This document shows positions 23,281 through 31,915 of a DNA stretch of 64,000 nt, piece after piece (position 1 is the first letter of the stretch; every line of letters starts with the position of its first letter). The DNA comes from Streptomyces sp. NBC_01446 (lineage in GTDB: Bacteria; Actinomycetota; Actinomycetes; Streptomycetales; Streptomycetaceae): the NCBI RefSeq assembly GCF_026340095.1, contig NZ_JAPEPO010000002.1:868001-932000 (forward strand). Reading direction: 5' to 3'. The notes beneath the pieces are model-generated. The model saw nothing but the letters and a program-made list of their open reading frames with translations, ran no database searches and had not been told where the DNA came from. Both the position numbers and the translations under genes were made by a program.

Positions 23281-24315
23281 ATGGGTCTCAGACGACCGTT
23301 CCGCAGTCCGACCGGGGACGGTGTCCCGGCGCCGAAGGCGGCGCCCCCGTTCGACCCCGAACTGAGCGTCGTACTGGCGGACTTGGGCAAGGAGCCGAGG
23401 GAGCCGCTCACCCCGGACAATCTTGCGGCCCGGCAGCAGCAGGATGCCGCGGCCCGGCCCAGGCCAACCGCCGAGGACCTGCGCGCTGACGGCCGTTTCG
23501 ACGTGACGGAGTTGCGCGTACCGGGACCGCCCGGCGGGCCGGAGGTCACGCTCGTGAGCGCCCGGCCGTCCGGGCTCGTCGGACGGCTGCCGCTGCTGTA
23601 CTACATGCACGGCGGCGCGATGGTCATGGGCAACGCGTGGTCCGTGCTTCCGCGGATTCTCCGCGAGTGGGCTCAGCCGCTGAACATGGCCGTGATCTCG
23701 GTCGAGTACCGGCTGGCGCCGGGGGCGCAGTACCCGGCGCCGCTGCAGGACTGCTACGCGGGGCTCGTCTGGGCTGCCGCGCACGAGGCCGAACTGGACA
23801 TCGACCCGGACCGCGTCATCATCGGCGGCAAGAGCGCCGGTGGCGGGCTCGCCGCGGCCCTCGCCCTGCTGGCCCGCGACCGCGGCGGTCCCGAGCCGCT
23901 GGGGCAACTGCTGCTGTGCCCCATGCTCGACGACCGCGGCAGCACCTTCTCCAGTCGACAGATGTCGGGCCTCGGGCTCTGGGACCTCACCTCGAACGCC
24001 ACCGCGTGGCAGGCCCTGCTGGGCGATCGCTACGGCGCCGAGGACCTGCCCCCGTACGCGGCCCCCTCCCGCGCCGAGGACCTCTCGCACCTCCCCCCGG
24101 CGTATATCGATGTCGGGTCGGCAGAGATGTTCCGGGACGAGGGCGTCGCCTACGCGAACGCCATCTGGCAGGCGGGCGGCCAGGCTGAACTGCACGTATG
24201 GCCGGGCGCCTACCACGGCTTCGACAGCGTGGCGCCTAAGGCGACCTTGAGCCAGGACGCGCGCAACGCCCGCACCCGCTGGCTCCAACGCCTGCTCGCC
24301 GACCGCCGTACCTGA
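23281..24315 (+). CDS. Alpha/beta hydrolase, hormone-sensitive-lipase-like esterase
   Basis: The protein has 344 residues. The oxyanion motif is HGG at 110-112 (YYMHGGAMVMGN), the nucleophile is S185 in GGKSAGGG, and the acid and His are in the C-terminal part (DVGSAEMFRDEGV and YHGFDS). It should hydrolyse short or medium acyl esters in the cytoplasm. No signal peptide is seen. The start ATG has only a weak ribosome site, so the first 20 residues are uncertain. It stands alone between the small membrane protein gene and an orphan operator. Confidence 0.85.
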   Translation: MGLRRPFRSPTGDGVPAPKAAPPFDPELSVVLADLGKEPREPLTPDNLAARQQQDAAARPRPTAEDLRADGRFDVTELRVPGPPGGPEVTLVSARPSGLVGRLPLLYYMHGGAMVMGNAWSVLPRILREWAQPLNMAVISVEYRLAPGAQYPAPLQDCYAGLVWAAAHEAELDIDPDRVIIGGKSAGGGLAAALALLARDRGGPEPLGQLLLCPMLDDRGSTFSSRQMSGLGLWDLTSNATAWQALLGDRYGAEDLPPYAAPSRAEDLSHLPPAYIDVGSAEMFRDEGVAYANAIWQAGGQAELHVWPGAYHGFDSVAPKATLSQDARNARTRWLQRLLADRRT

Positions 24316-24412
24316 GCCCCATGCCCCAGCGCTCGCGCCACGGCACCGGCTTGGGGGGAACAAGTCAGCGAGCTTGGAGAGTTGGTATGCCACGGCTCGA
24401 CCACTATCCAGC

Positions 24413-24435
24413 GAATGGAACAGAATGTTCCGTTC
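24413..24435. promoter_or_regulatory. IclR-like palindrome without adjacent regulator
   Basis: GAAtGGAACagaatGTTCCgTTC is symmetric at 8 of 9 arm positions around AGAAT, close to the TGGAA-type IclR operator. The area is AT-rich for this genome. It lies 127 bp upstream of the hydrolase gene at 24562, but no IclR gene is in the window. It may control the hydrolase/glycosyltransferase genes, or be left from a lost minus-strand gene. Confidence 0.5.
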
Positions 24436-24561
24436 GGGACGATATCTTGACGGCATGTCAATGTACGGTTTTGTCGGGACCTCGGCTGGATCGACCACGC
24501 GGCGACAGCGCCGAGGCGGCCCACCGCTGGACCTGATGCACGGAACGGGGGTTGAGACCCC

Positions 24562-25497
24562 GTGTCACTGATGCGCCCGGCGCTCACCGTCCCGAACACC
24601 CGCACCCGATCCCCTCTCGTGTCCCGCCACGACTGGGAGGGCTACCGCTGCGAGTCGCGGCTGGTGCGTGCGGCCGCGCCGCGTATCGCGCCCTTGGTGC
24701 TGGTCGGCGGTGCGTTCCAGACCAAGGAGAGTTGGGGTCGTCTGGAACGTGAACTGCTCACGCACGTGGACGTGTTCACTGTCGACCTGCCGGGCTGGGG
24801 TGCCGGGAACGTCCTCCCCGACCGCCATGGCGCGGACTTCCTCGCGGACGCCCTGGGTCACATGCTCGACGAGTCGGGTCTGACCTCTGTCAATCTCGTG
24901 GGCGGTTCGTACGGCACCGCGATCGTCTACCGCCTCGCGCAGCGGCGGCCCGAACTCGTCGAGAGGATGGTACTGGTAGGGACCATGACGTCCATTCCCG
25001 GGCACGCCCGGGTCGCCATGCGCCGGACTCTGGACCTGCTTGTGGACCGGCGTATGGAGGAGTTCGCCGAGGAGACCGTCGCGTTCATGGTCAACGCCGA
25101 CCGGATCGACTCCGTCACCGCAGGCTCCCGGGTTCGCCGCTTCCTGATGCGCCGGATGCTCAACCTGAGCGAGGAGGACGTCGCGAAACACCTGGCCAAC
25201 ACGATGCGTCTGCTCAGGCACGAGATGCTCGACACGAGCCGGCCGCCGGCCATGCCGGTGCTGGTCGCCACCGGGGAGCACGACACGTTCACCACTCCGG
25301 ACCTGTGCCGGGACCTCGCCGCCACGTGCTCCGACAGCTGGTTCACGCGGGTGGCCGACGCCGACCACATGCTTCCGCTGGAGCGGCCGGTCGAACTCGC
25401 CGACCTGATCACACACTTCCTGGCGGACGAGCCGTTAGAACAGCTCACGTACTGCCGCGGGGTGGAGCGGACTTCCCAGCCCTGCCCAGCACGGTGA
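24562..25497 (+). CDS. Alpha/beta-fold hydrolase with late TTA codon
   Basis: The protein has 311 residues. PLVLVGGAFQTKESWGRLE starts the fold, the nucleophile is S116 in NLVGGSYGTAIVYRLA, and DADHMLPLERP supplies the catalytic His. Similar proteins sit beside polyketide or lipid genes as esterases, thioesterase-like enzymes or inactive relatives. GTG at 24562 is taken; ATG at 24571 is an alternative. Codon 292 (25435-25437) is TTA, the rare Leu codon read by bldA tRNA, so full-length product may depend on development. It is followed 154 bp later by a glycosyltransferase on the same strand. Confidence 0.82.
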   Translation: MSLMRPALTVPNTRTRSPLVSRHDWEGYRCESRLVRAAAPRIAPLVLVGGAFQTKESWGRLERELLTHVDVFTVDLPGWGAGNVLPDRHGADFLADALGHMLDESGLTSVNLVGGSYGTAIVYRLAQRRPELVERMVLVGTMTSIPGHARVAMRRTLDLLVDRRMEEFAEETVAFMVNADRIDSVTAGSRVRRFLMRRMLNLSEEDVAKHLANTMRLLRHEMLDTSRPPAMPVLVATGEHDTFTTPDLCRDLAATCSDSWFTRVADADHMLPLERPVELADLITHFLADEPLEQLTYCRGVERTSQPCPAR

Positions 25498-25651
25498 GTA
25501 CGCCCGACGGCGTCCCCGGCAGTACGTGGTCATGTGACTCTCGGTCCGCGTGCTCGTTGGTGGCGTATGGAAAGACGTGAGTCGCAGCAGCCCAACGGCT
25601 CGGCAGGAACTCCGGGTTGCGCGACTCCGGTTGAAAGGGGACCCGCACTCG

Positions 25652-26935
25652 ATGCGCATCCAAGCCATCACGGTGGGTTCGACCGGTTCGGTCGCCCCCT
25701 ACACGGGCCTCGCACACCGGCTGTTGACCGAGGGGCACACCGTCGAGATCGTCACCCACGCCAAGTTCGCGCCGATGGTTGCCTGCTGCGGACTTCGCAT
25801 GGAACCGCTCGAAGCCGATCCCTTTGAGTCACTGATCGGCGCCCACAGCAGCCTCAGCAGCGCAGGGCATCCCTCGAACGCCCTTCGTTCACCCCAGCGC
25901 CGAGCACTCAGGTCGCTCAAGTCGCTACGGTCACTCGTCCGGACGACCGAACAGGCCATGCTCTCGTTGGTGGACGCCATCCTCACCGCCGTGGATCCGA
26001 AGGCCGACCTCATCCTGCTGTCCACCATGGCGGCCCCGATCGGCGCGGCCATCGCGCGCCACCACCGCATTCCCACCATGGGCGTCTTCCTTCAACCCGA
26101 CGTGCCCACAACAGAGTTCGCCCCGTGCACGATGGCCTGGCAGAGCCCGGGCCGCACCAACCTCCTGCGGGGCCACGCCTCCAACGCCCTCTTCGACACC
26201 CTGTACCACACGGCCAATCGCGCCGTCCACGCCCGCCTGGGTGTCGACCACCGCAGCGCCCATCGTCTGCGCAGCGTCCGCGAGCGCAGTCAGTGGCCGA
26301 TCTGGCACGGCTACAGCCCCTGGGTCGTTCCACGTCCGGCGGACTGGCGGCCGGGACTGCACGTGGCCGGCTACTGGTGGCCGCACGAGTGCCCGAACTG
26401 GCAACCACCCACTCTGGTAAGGGACTTCCTGGCCGCCGGACCACCCCCAGTACTCATCGGTTTCGGAAGCATGATGCCCGGCGAACCCGAGGAGCTCGGT
26501 CAGATCGCGGCGCAGGCGCTGCGCCGCGCGGGGCTGCGTGGGGTCGTCCAGTCGGGCTGGGCCGGCCTCTCTGTGGTCGACGACGACGTCATCACCGTCG
26601 ACGAGATCCCGCACAGCTGGTTGATGCCGCAGACGGCGGCAGTGGTCCACCACGCGGGCGCCGGCACCACGGCGGCCGGTCTTCGGGCGGGGGTTCCTGC
26701 GGTACCGGTCCCGGTCATGACCGATCAGCCCTGGTGGGCCGCCCGCCTTGTGCAACTCGGGGTGAGCGCGAAAGCACTGCCCTGCACCGAACTGACCGCC
26801 GCACGATTGGCCGACGCGCTCACCCGGACGACCCAGGACCGTGCGCTGTCACGGAACGCCGCGGCAGCGGCCGTACGCCTTGCGCAGGAGGACGGAGCGG
26901 GGGCCGTAGCCCGCGCGGTCGCCGCGCTCGACTGA
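25652..26935 (+). CDS. GT1-family (UGT-like) glycosyltransferase
   Basis: The protein has 427 residues. The N-terminal Rossmann half begins MRIQAITVGSTGSVAPYTGLAHRLL, as in MurG-like and sterol glucosyltransferase families. The C-terminal half has the nucleotide-sugar signature: IPHSWLMPQTAAVVHHAGAG followed by TTAAGLRAGVPAVPVPVMTDQPWWA. It should move a sugar from a nucleotide donor to a lipid, sterol or aglycone. AAAGGGG lies before the ATG; a longer frame upstream is not family-like. It forms a unit with the acyltransferase-like gene 92 bp downstream, suggesting a glycolipid or acylated glycoside. Confidence 0.87.
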   Translation: MRIQAITVGSTGSVAPYTGLAHRLLTEGHTVEIVTHAKFAPMVACCGLRMEPLEADPFESLIGAHSSLSSAGHPSNALRSPQRRALRSLKSLRSLVRTTEQAMLSLVDAILTAVDPKADLILLSTMAAPIGAAIARHHRIPTMGVFLQPDVPTTEFAPCTMAWQSPGRTNLLRGHASNALFDTLYHTANRAVHARLGVDHRSAHRLRSVRERSQWPIWHGYSPWVVPRPADWRPGLHVAGYWWPHECPNWQPPTLVRDFLAAGPPPVLIGFGSMMPGEPEELGQIAAQALRRAGLRGVVQSGWAGLSVVDDDVITVDEIPHSWLMPQTAAVVHHAGAGTTAAGLRAGVPAVPVPVMTDQPWWAARLVQLGVSAKALPCTELTAARLADALTRTTQDRALSRNAAAAAVRLAQEDGAGAVARAVAALD

Positions 26936-27027
26936 TCCGCGTCAGCCCGCGCGTGCGCCGGCCCAGCGCTCGCCCGGACACACCGAACTGAGCAGGGCAC
27001 CCACCACCTTTGGCTTGAGGACCCCCT

Positions 27028-28356
27028 ATGACCCGACCAGCCCCGCCATCACACCTCGCCACCTCGTCGACCGCACCGGAACACAACAACTCGCGCCCCA
27101 GCACCTCCATGCCACCGCTGGACGCCTGGATGCACCGCCAGCAGAGCAGCGGCGGCTCCAACATGACAGCCGCACTGCTCGCCTGGTTCGAGGGGCCCCC
27201 GCCCACGCTGCCAGCCCTGCGCTCCTTGGCCCGGTACCGCCTGGCACCCTACGAGCGGCTACGACAGATGCCGAGCGCAGCCGGTCCCACGGAGGACAGC
27301 TGGCCGATGTGGTCGACCGGCCCGCACTTCGAGGCCGCTCACCACATCGTCGAAAGCCCCGGCGCCGCCACGACGGAACTCGAAGTGGACATCGCAGCCC
27401 TCTTCACTGCGCCACTCGACCCCCGCCGCCCACCCTGGCAGTTGCACCTCGTCCCCACCACGGGCGGCTTCGTTCTCCTGCTCCGCGCCCACCACGCACT
27501 GCTCGACGGCAGATCGATCGCCACGTTGCTCCGCGCCCTGTTCGACGAGACCGCCGGCCTACGCCCTCCGCGAGTCGGCGGCCCTGCGACAGCTGACACG
27601 CCCTCCCGAGGCCGTCAACTCTCCTGGACTCTGGGCGACTTGCTGCCCAAGGCCCGCCCACTGCCCTTTCACGGTCCCGTGGACCCTCACCGTGTCCTGT
27701 CCTTCCGCCACGTGCCGCGCAAGGAACTCGACGCCGCCCGCGCCTCGTTGCGCTCCGCCGCGCCAGCCGAACGCGCCTCCACCAACGCGGTCTTCCTCGC
27801 CGCCACCGCCGGAGCGCTGCGAAACCTGGGCGTCACCGGCCGCTCCCTACCGACCTTGCCCGGCATCTACGCCCTGGTCCCCGTCGACGTACGCACCAGC
27901 GAGCAATCACAACTCCTCGGCAACCACTACGCCACGGTCCGGGTACCGCTCCCCCAGCGGGGGGACGCGAGGGAGAGACTCGCTGCCGTCGACTCCTTCA
28001 TCCGGCGCGCCGCGATCGGAGCCAGGGCCCGCGCCCAGGCCGCCGTGGTCTCCTCACGACCACGCAAGATCACCCCTCTGAGCAACGCAGCCGGCCGTTA
28101 CGTCGACTCACCTCGCTACTTCTCCCTTCTCTGCAGCAGCGTGTCCACACACGCAGGTGAACTCGCCCTCGGATCAGCGCGACTCACCGCGATGGCAGCC
28201 ATCCCTCCACTCGGCCCGGGCCACCCCCTCGCAGTCACCGCCATCCATCACGGCAGCACCTCCGTCGTGACCGCCGTCACCGACCACAACCATCGTGACC
28301 TGGCGCAACCACTCGCCGAACGAATCCATGACGAGATCCGCATCCTGGCCAACTGA
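27028..28356 (+). CDS. WS/DGAT-like acyltransferase (condensation fold)
   Basis: The protein has 442 residues. The catalytic motif HHxxxDG is HHALLDG, with H155, H156, D160 and G161. The N-terminal part (PPLDAWMHRQQSSGGSNMTAALLAWFEG) and the later NAVFLAATAGALR and GIYALVPVDVR fit wax ester synthase/diacylglycerol acyltransferases. These transfer an acyl group from acyl-CoA to an alcohol such as a glycolipid. GAGGA sits 6 bp before the ATG. Placement after a glycosyltransferase suggests the acceptor may be a glycoside; that is inference. It could also act as a non-canonical condensing enzyme. Confidence 0.83.
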   Translation: MTRPAPPSHLATSSTAPEHNNSRPSTSMPPLDAWMHRQQSSGGSNMTAALLAWFEGPPPTLPALRSLARYRLAPYERLRQMPSAAGPTEDSWPMWSTGPHFEAAHHIVESPGAATTELEVDIAALFTAPLDPRRPPWQLHLVPTTGGFVLLLRAHHALLDGRSIATLLRALFDETAGLRPPRVGGPATADTPSRGRQLSWTLGDLLPKARPLPFHGPVDPHRVLSFRHVPRKELDAARASLRSAAPAERASTNAVFLAATAGALRNLGVTGRSLPTLPGIYALVPVDVRTSEQSQLLGNHYATVRVPLPQRGDARERLAAVDSFIRRAAIGARARAQAAVVSSRPRKITPLSNAAGRYVDSPRYFSLLCSSVSTHAGELALGSARLTAMAAIPPLGPGHPLAVTAIHHGSTSVVTAVTDHNHRDLAQPLAERIHDEIRILAN

Positions 28357-28454
28357 GCGTCTCGAGGAAGACGGCTTCAGCCAGTTCGGGTGAAGTCGCT
28401 GCGCCGCAATCCACGTGTACGTGCCCCGCGCCGGTGCCGACTCCGCGGCTCGCG

Positions 28455-29378
28455 TCAGGCAGTGGTCGTCGACGCCTGGAAGTAGTGCCCCTTGTCGAGG
28501 TCTTCGAGGAGGCCGGGGTGGGCCGGCTCCCAGGCGAGCAGTTCGCGGGTCAGCGTGTTCGACGCCGGGGCGTCGATGCCGATGAAGGCGGCCAGCCAGG
28601 CGAAGTGCTCGGCGGCGTTCTCGGGAGCCACGGACGTCACCGGCACGTCGAGGTGACGGCCGATCACTTCGGCGATGTCGCGGAGCGCGACCCCCTCCTC
28701 CGCGACGCCGTGCAGCACCGATCCTGCGGGGGCCTTCTCGGCCGCGAGGCGGAACAGGTGGGCGGCGTCGAGTCGGTGGACGGCGGGCCAGCGGTTGGCG
28801 CCGTCGCCGGCGTAGCCGGAGACACCCTTGGCGCGGGCGGTCGCGACCAGCGTCGCCATGAAACCGTTGTCCCCGTCACCGTGGCAGGTGGGAGCGAGCC
28901 GCACCACGGACGAGCGCACGCCCTGCGAGGCGAGGTCGAGCACCGCCTGGGCGGTGGCCACCCGGATGGAGATCGGCGAGCCGTCGTTGGTGGCCGTGTC
29001 CTGCTCGGTCGACACGCGCCCGGGCGCGAGGCCGGCCACGCCGGAGGCGAGGACGAAGGGCCGGTCGGTGCCGGTGAGCGCGGCGCCGATGGTGTCGACG
29101 GCGCGGCGATCCGCCTCCGCCGCCCCCTGGAAGTCGCCGGAGAAGGCGATGTCGTGCTTGAAGGCGAGGTGGATCACCCCGTCCGACGCGGCGGCCGCGT
29201 CACGCAGTACGTCGAGGTCGTCGACGGTGCCCCGGACGACCTCCACCCCTGCGGCGGTGAGCGCAGCGGCGGAGGCGTCGGAGCGGGCCAGCCCGACGAC
29301 CTCGTGTCCCGCGTCGATGAGCTCGGGAACGACGGCGGAGCCGATCCAGCCGGAAGCGCCGGTCACGAAGATGCGCAT
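28455..29378 (-). CDS. Extended SDR / NAD-dependent epimerase-like protein
   Basis: The protein has 307 residues. MRIFVTGASGWIGSAVVPELI is the nucleotide-binding start; DGVIHLAFKHDI, VLASGVAGL and VVRLAPTCHGDGDNGF continue the fold. The usual YxxxK is not obvious, so it may be an atypical NmrA/epimerase-like reductase or a redox sensor. The ATG giving MRIFVTG is favoured over upstream non-family residues. It is divergent from a TetR gene, with two well-formed 21-bp operators between, so it is almost certainly the regulated target. Confidence 0.85.
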   Translation of the reverse strand: MRIFVTGASGWIGSAVVPELIDAGHEVVGLARSDASAAALTAAGVEVVRGTVDDLDVLRDAAAASDGVIHLAFKHDIAFSGDFQGAAEADRRAVDTIGAALTGTDRPFVLASGVAGLAPGRVSTEQDTATNDGSPISIRVATAQAVLDLASQGVRSSVVRLAPTCHGDGDNGFMATLVATARAKGVSGYAGDGANRWPAVHRLDAAHLFRLAAEKAPAGSVLHGVAEEGVALRDIAEVIGRHLDVPVTSVAPENAAEHFAWLAAFIGIDAPASNTLTRELLAWEPAHPGLLEDLDKGHYFQASTTTA

Positions 29379-29416
29379 GAGGAACCCCAAAGAGTCGATG
29401 GCAGATGCTGCCATGG

Positions 29417-29468
29417 TGATGTCAGTGCCTGTCATCAACGCTACACCTGATGTCATTCACTGTCATCA
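29417..29468. promoter_or_regulatory. Two 21-bp TetR operators
   Basis: 29417-29437 has the pattern TGATGnCAGnnnCTGnCATCA and 29448-29468 has TGATGnCAnnnnnTGnCATCA. The two sites share both outer arms (TGATGTCA and TGTCATCA) and their centres lie 31 bp apart, about three helical turns. They fill the space between the divergent SDR and TetR genes, ending 15 bp before the TetR ATG. The repeated symmetry makes them strong operator candidates for that TetR. Confidence 0.75.
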
Positions 29469-29482
29469 CGTAAGATCTGCGC

Positions 29483-30049
29483 ATGGGTAGATGGGAGCCG
29501 AACGCGCGTGGGCGTCTGGCGAACGCGGCGTTGGAGCTCTACAGCGAGCGCGGGTTCGAGCAGACGACCGTGGCGGAGATCGCCAAACGGGCCGGGCTCA
29601 CGGAGCGCACGTTCTTCCGGCACTACGCGGACAAGCGCGAGGTCCTTTTCGCCGGCTCCGGCGAGCTGGAGGAGGCGTTCGTGAAAGCGGTGGCCGACGT
29701 GCCGAAGTCCGCGGCGCCGATCGACGCGGTGGCCGTGGGCCTTGACACACTCGCCGAGTTCTTTGTCGACCGCCGCGACTTCGCGCGGCGGCGGCAGGCC
29801 GTGATCATGGCGACCGCGGAACTCCAGGAGCGCGAACTCATCAAGCTCGCCTCGATGTCAGCGGCGCTCGCCGACACTCTGCGCCGACGGGGCGTGGCGG
29901 AGCCGGCCGCGAGCCTGACCGCCGAGGCGGGGGTCGCCGTCTTCAAGGTGGGCTTCGAGCGCTGGATCGGCGCGGCAGAGGAACGTGAGATGTCGCGGTT
30001 CATGCGGGAATCGCTGGACGAGCTCAGGACGGCGCTGACGGGCAACTAG
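29483..30049 (+). CDS. TetR-family regulator
   Basis: The protein has 188 residues. The helix-turn-helix is RGRLANAALELYSERGFEQT followed by TVAEIAKRAGLTERTFFRHYADKREVL (about residues 9-55). The C-terminal ligand domain is helical, with FKVGFERWIGA near the end. It should repress itself and the divergent SDR through the two operators just upstream. It is complete at normal length, in contrast to the TetR remnant at 4374. Confidence 0.9.
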   Translation: MGRWEPNARGRLANAALELYSERGFEQTTVAEIAKRAGLTERTFFRHYADKREVLFAGSGELEEAFVKAVADVPKSAAPIDAVAVGLDTLAEFFVDRRDFARRRQAVIMATAELQERELIKLASMSAALADTLRRRGVAEPAASLTAEAGVAVFKVGFERWIGAAEEREMSRFMRESLDELRTALTGN

Positions 30050-30066
30050 CCCGCCTCTTTTCTCCG

Positions 30067-31323
30067 TCACGCGCCTTTCCGGCGTACACGCAGGTTGTGC
30101 TTGCGTGCCCATCTCAGTACGTCGGCGAGTACCGGGAAGCGTTCGTGGAGTTGCTGGGCGTTGCGGTCGAGTTCCTCCATGAGGCGCTGTGAGCGGTGCT
30201 CCGTGTCGAGTTCGGCGAGGATGCGGTCGATCTCGGTGAGCAGGGCCCCCTGCAGTTGCCACTGGCGCGGGTCCTCCTGGACGGTGTCCAGAAGCAATCG
30301 TGCGACGTGTTCGCGCTGGGCGTTGGCGGCGCCGAGATGGCTGACCAGGCGGTCCTCGGCCGTTTCCGACTCCGAACTGGTTCCGGTGGAGACGAGTACG
30401 GCGAAGCTGACCAGGGCGTCCGCGACGTGCCCGAGCAGATCGCGCATCGCCATCGACACCTCGGGTTCCAGCAGCCACTCCTCTTCACGCTGTTTGGCCA
30501 GGTCCGTCAGAGTCCGGGCGATGACGCGCAGCACGACGGTGCAGATTTCGAGTGTGTCGAGGCCGGTCCGCAGGACCACGCGGTGCAGTCGCCCCTCCCG
30601 TACGCGCGGATTGAGCCGGAGGCTGTCCTCGGCCTGCCGCAGGGAGGCGTCCACTTCGGCGATGTCCTGATCGAGGCGCCGCGCCTCGTGGAGTCGTTCC
30701 GCGGCGAGTGGCCAGGGGGTCTCGGCGTCGAGCTGGTCGCTGAGTTCGAGGAGCAGGCGGCGCATGCGGCGGGCGAGGTCCTCCAGGGCGTCGCCCGCCG
30801 TGTCCACCCAGAGGGGTGGGGCGAAGAACAGGTTGAAGGCGAGCCCGGTCAGGGCTCCGATCAGGGTTTCCAGTACGCGGTCCCATGCGCTCGATGCCAC
30901 TTGGGTGACGCCGAGTACGAGCATGGCGCTGATCGCCACCTCGGGCACGAACTCGTCCGCGCGGACGAAGGGCCCGATGGTGAGGGACGCGAGGATGATC
31001 AGCCCCAGGCTCCACCAGCTCAGCCCCACCAAGGCGCTGAACCCGATGGCGATGAACACTCCGACGACAACGGCGTTGATGCGGCGGAGGCTCATCTTCA
31101 CGGTCGCGTACAGGGTCACCTGCACGACGAGGAGAGCGGTCAGGGGCGCGGTCAGCGGAACCGGTTCGCGGCTGAGGCGCAGGGCGATGACATAGGCGAT
31201 CGTCGCGGCGACGGTGGCCCGTAGCGTCTGCACGGCGACCGGGTGCCTCAGCCGTTTCACGAGCCGACTGCCACGGGGGACACGGCTCAGCAGCTTCACC
31301 AGCCGCTCGGGTACCAGACGCAT
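30067..31323 (-). CDS. FUSC-type membrane protein (aromatic acid exporter-like)
   Basis: The protein has 418 residues. The first half holds about six hydrophobic segments (TLRATVAATIAYVIALRLS, PLTALLVVQVTLYATVKMS, RINAVVVGVFIAIGFSALVG and others), matching the FUSC/ArAE exporter core. The second half is a long soluble helical domain rich in Glu, Arg and Leu (LARRMRRLLLELSDQLDAE and AEVDASLRQAEDSLRL), probably coiled coil. It might export aromatic or organic acids. The ATG giving MRLVPERL has GAAGGGA upstream. It is convergent with TetR and not obviously in an operon. Confidence 0.82.
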   Translation of the reverse strand: MRLVPERLVKLLSRVPRGSRLVKRLRHPVAVQTLRATVAATIAYVIALRLSREPVPLTAPLTALLVVQVTLYATVKMSLRRINAVVVGVFIAIGFSALVGLSWWSLGLIILASLTIGPFVRADEFVPEVAISAMLVLGVTQVASSAWDRVLETLIGALTGLAFNLFFAPPLWVDTAGDALEDLARRMRRLLLELSDQLDAETPWPLAAERLHEARRLDQDIAEVDASLRQAEDSLRLNPRVREGRLHRVVLRTGLDTLEICTVVLRVIARTLTDLAKQREEEWLLEPEVSMAMRDLLGHVADALVSFAVLVSTGTSSESETAEDRLVSHLGAANAQREHVARLLLDTVQEDPRQWQLQGALLTEIDRILAELDTEHRSQRLMEELDRNAQQLHERFPVLADVLRWARKHNLRVRRKGA

Positions 31324-31473
31324 CTTCAGTCCCTTCCCCGATCCGTGCGGCACCTCCCGGCCGCCTAGACCGCCCGGGTCATGCCGGACGAGATCGAGGG
31401 AGCTCGGCGCTCGCGCTTCATGCCCATATCTGTTTACTTCGCCGCGCCATCCCCGTAGCATCCCTGAAAACGC

Positions 31474-31523
31474 AGAGGCTCGGACATCAAACGGATGTAA
31501 ATCCACATCCGTGGAGAGCCTCT
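31474..31523 (+). promoter_or_regulatory. Nested hairpin in the ptsH leader
   Basis: An inner perfect inverted repeat ACGGATGT-AATCCA-type loop-ACATCCGT (arms 31491-31498 and 31505-31512) sits inside an outer repeat AGAGGCT/AGCCTCT (31474-31480 and 31517-31523). It ends 31 bp before the HPr start codon. It could be an operator (22-bp palindrome) or an RNA structure near the ribosome site; the sequence alone does not decide. Confidence 0.55.
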
Positions 31524-31554
31524 CACTCTTCGCCTCCAGAAAGAGGGTCACCTC

Positions 31555-31827
31555 ATGCCGCAGCGCACTGTCGTCATCGGTTCGCGCACCGGGCTGCACG
31601 CCCGCCCGGCTTCCGTCTTCGTCCAGGCCGCCTCGAAGCAGCCGGTCAAGGTGACGGTGGCCCGTGAGGGGCAGAGCCCGGTCGACGCACGAAGCCTGCT
31701 GTCCGTGCTCGCGCTCGCGGTGAAGCAGGGTGATTCCGTGGTGCTCACAGCCGAGGGCGACGGCGCGGACGCCGCCATAGACGAACTGGCCGCGCTCGTG
31801 GCGACCGACCTCGACGCCAGGGAGTAA
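31555..31827 (+). CDS. ptsH: HPr phosphocarrier protein
   Basis: The protein has 90 residues. It carries phosphate from PTS enzyme I to sugar-specific EIIA proteins in the cytoplasm. The active-site histidine is H15 in SRTGLHARPASVFVQAA, and the regulatory-serine position is S47 in DARSLLSVL. The length is normal. A GAGGG-type ribosome site precedes the ATG. No enzyme I or EII gene is in the window. Directly after the stop come two gene scars, so the region downstream has been rearranged while ptsH stayed intact. Confidence 0.92.
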   Translation: MPQRTVVIGSRTGLHARPASVFVQAASKQPVKVTVAREGQSPVDARSLLSVLALAVKQGDSVVLTAEGDGADAAIDELAALVATDLDARE

Positions 31828-31831
31828 CAGT

Positions 31832-31915
31832 CAGATCGTCGCCATCTCCGTGCGGGACGGACGCCTCGACGGCATCCACGCGATCCTCGACCCCGACAAG
31901 CCCAGACGCGTGGGG
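31832..31915 (+). pseudogene. C-terminal scrap of an ECF41/SigJ-type sigma factor
   Basis: About 28 codons (QIVAISVRDGRLDGIHAILD, PDKPRRV) match the end of the SnoaL-like tail of SigJ-type sigma factors, where a phrase such as ADGRV-x-IRxVxNPDKL is typical. It begins five bases after the ptsH stop. Nothing of the sigma domains remains. The identification rests on a short stretch. Confidence 0.45.
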
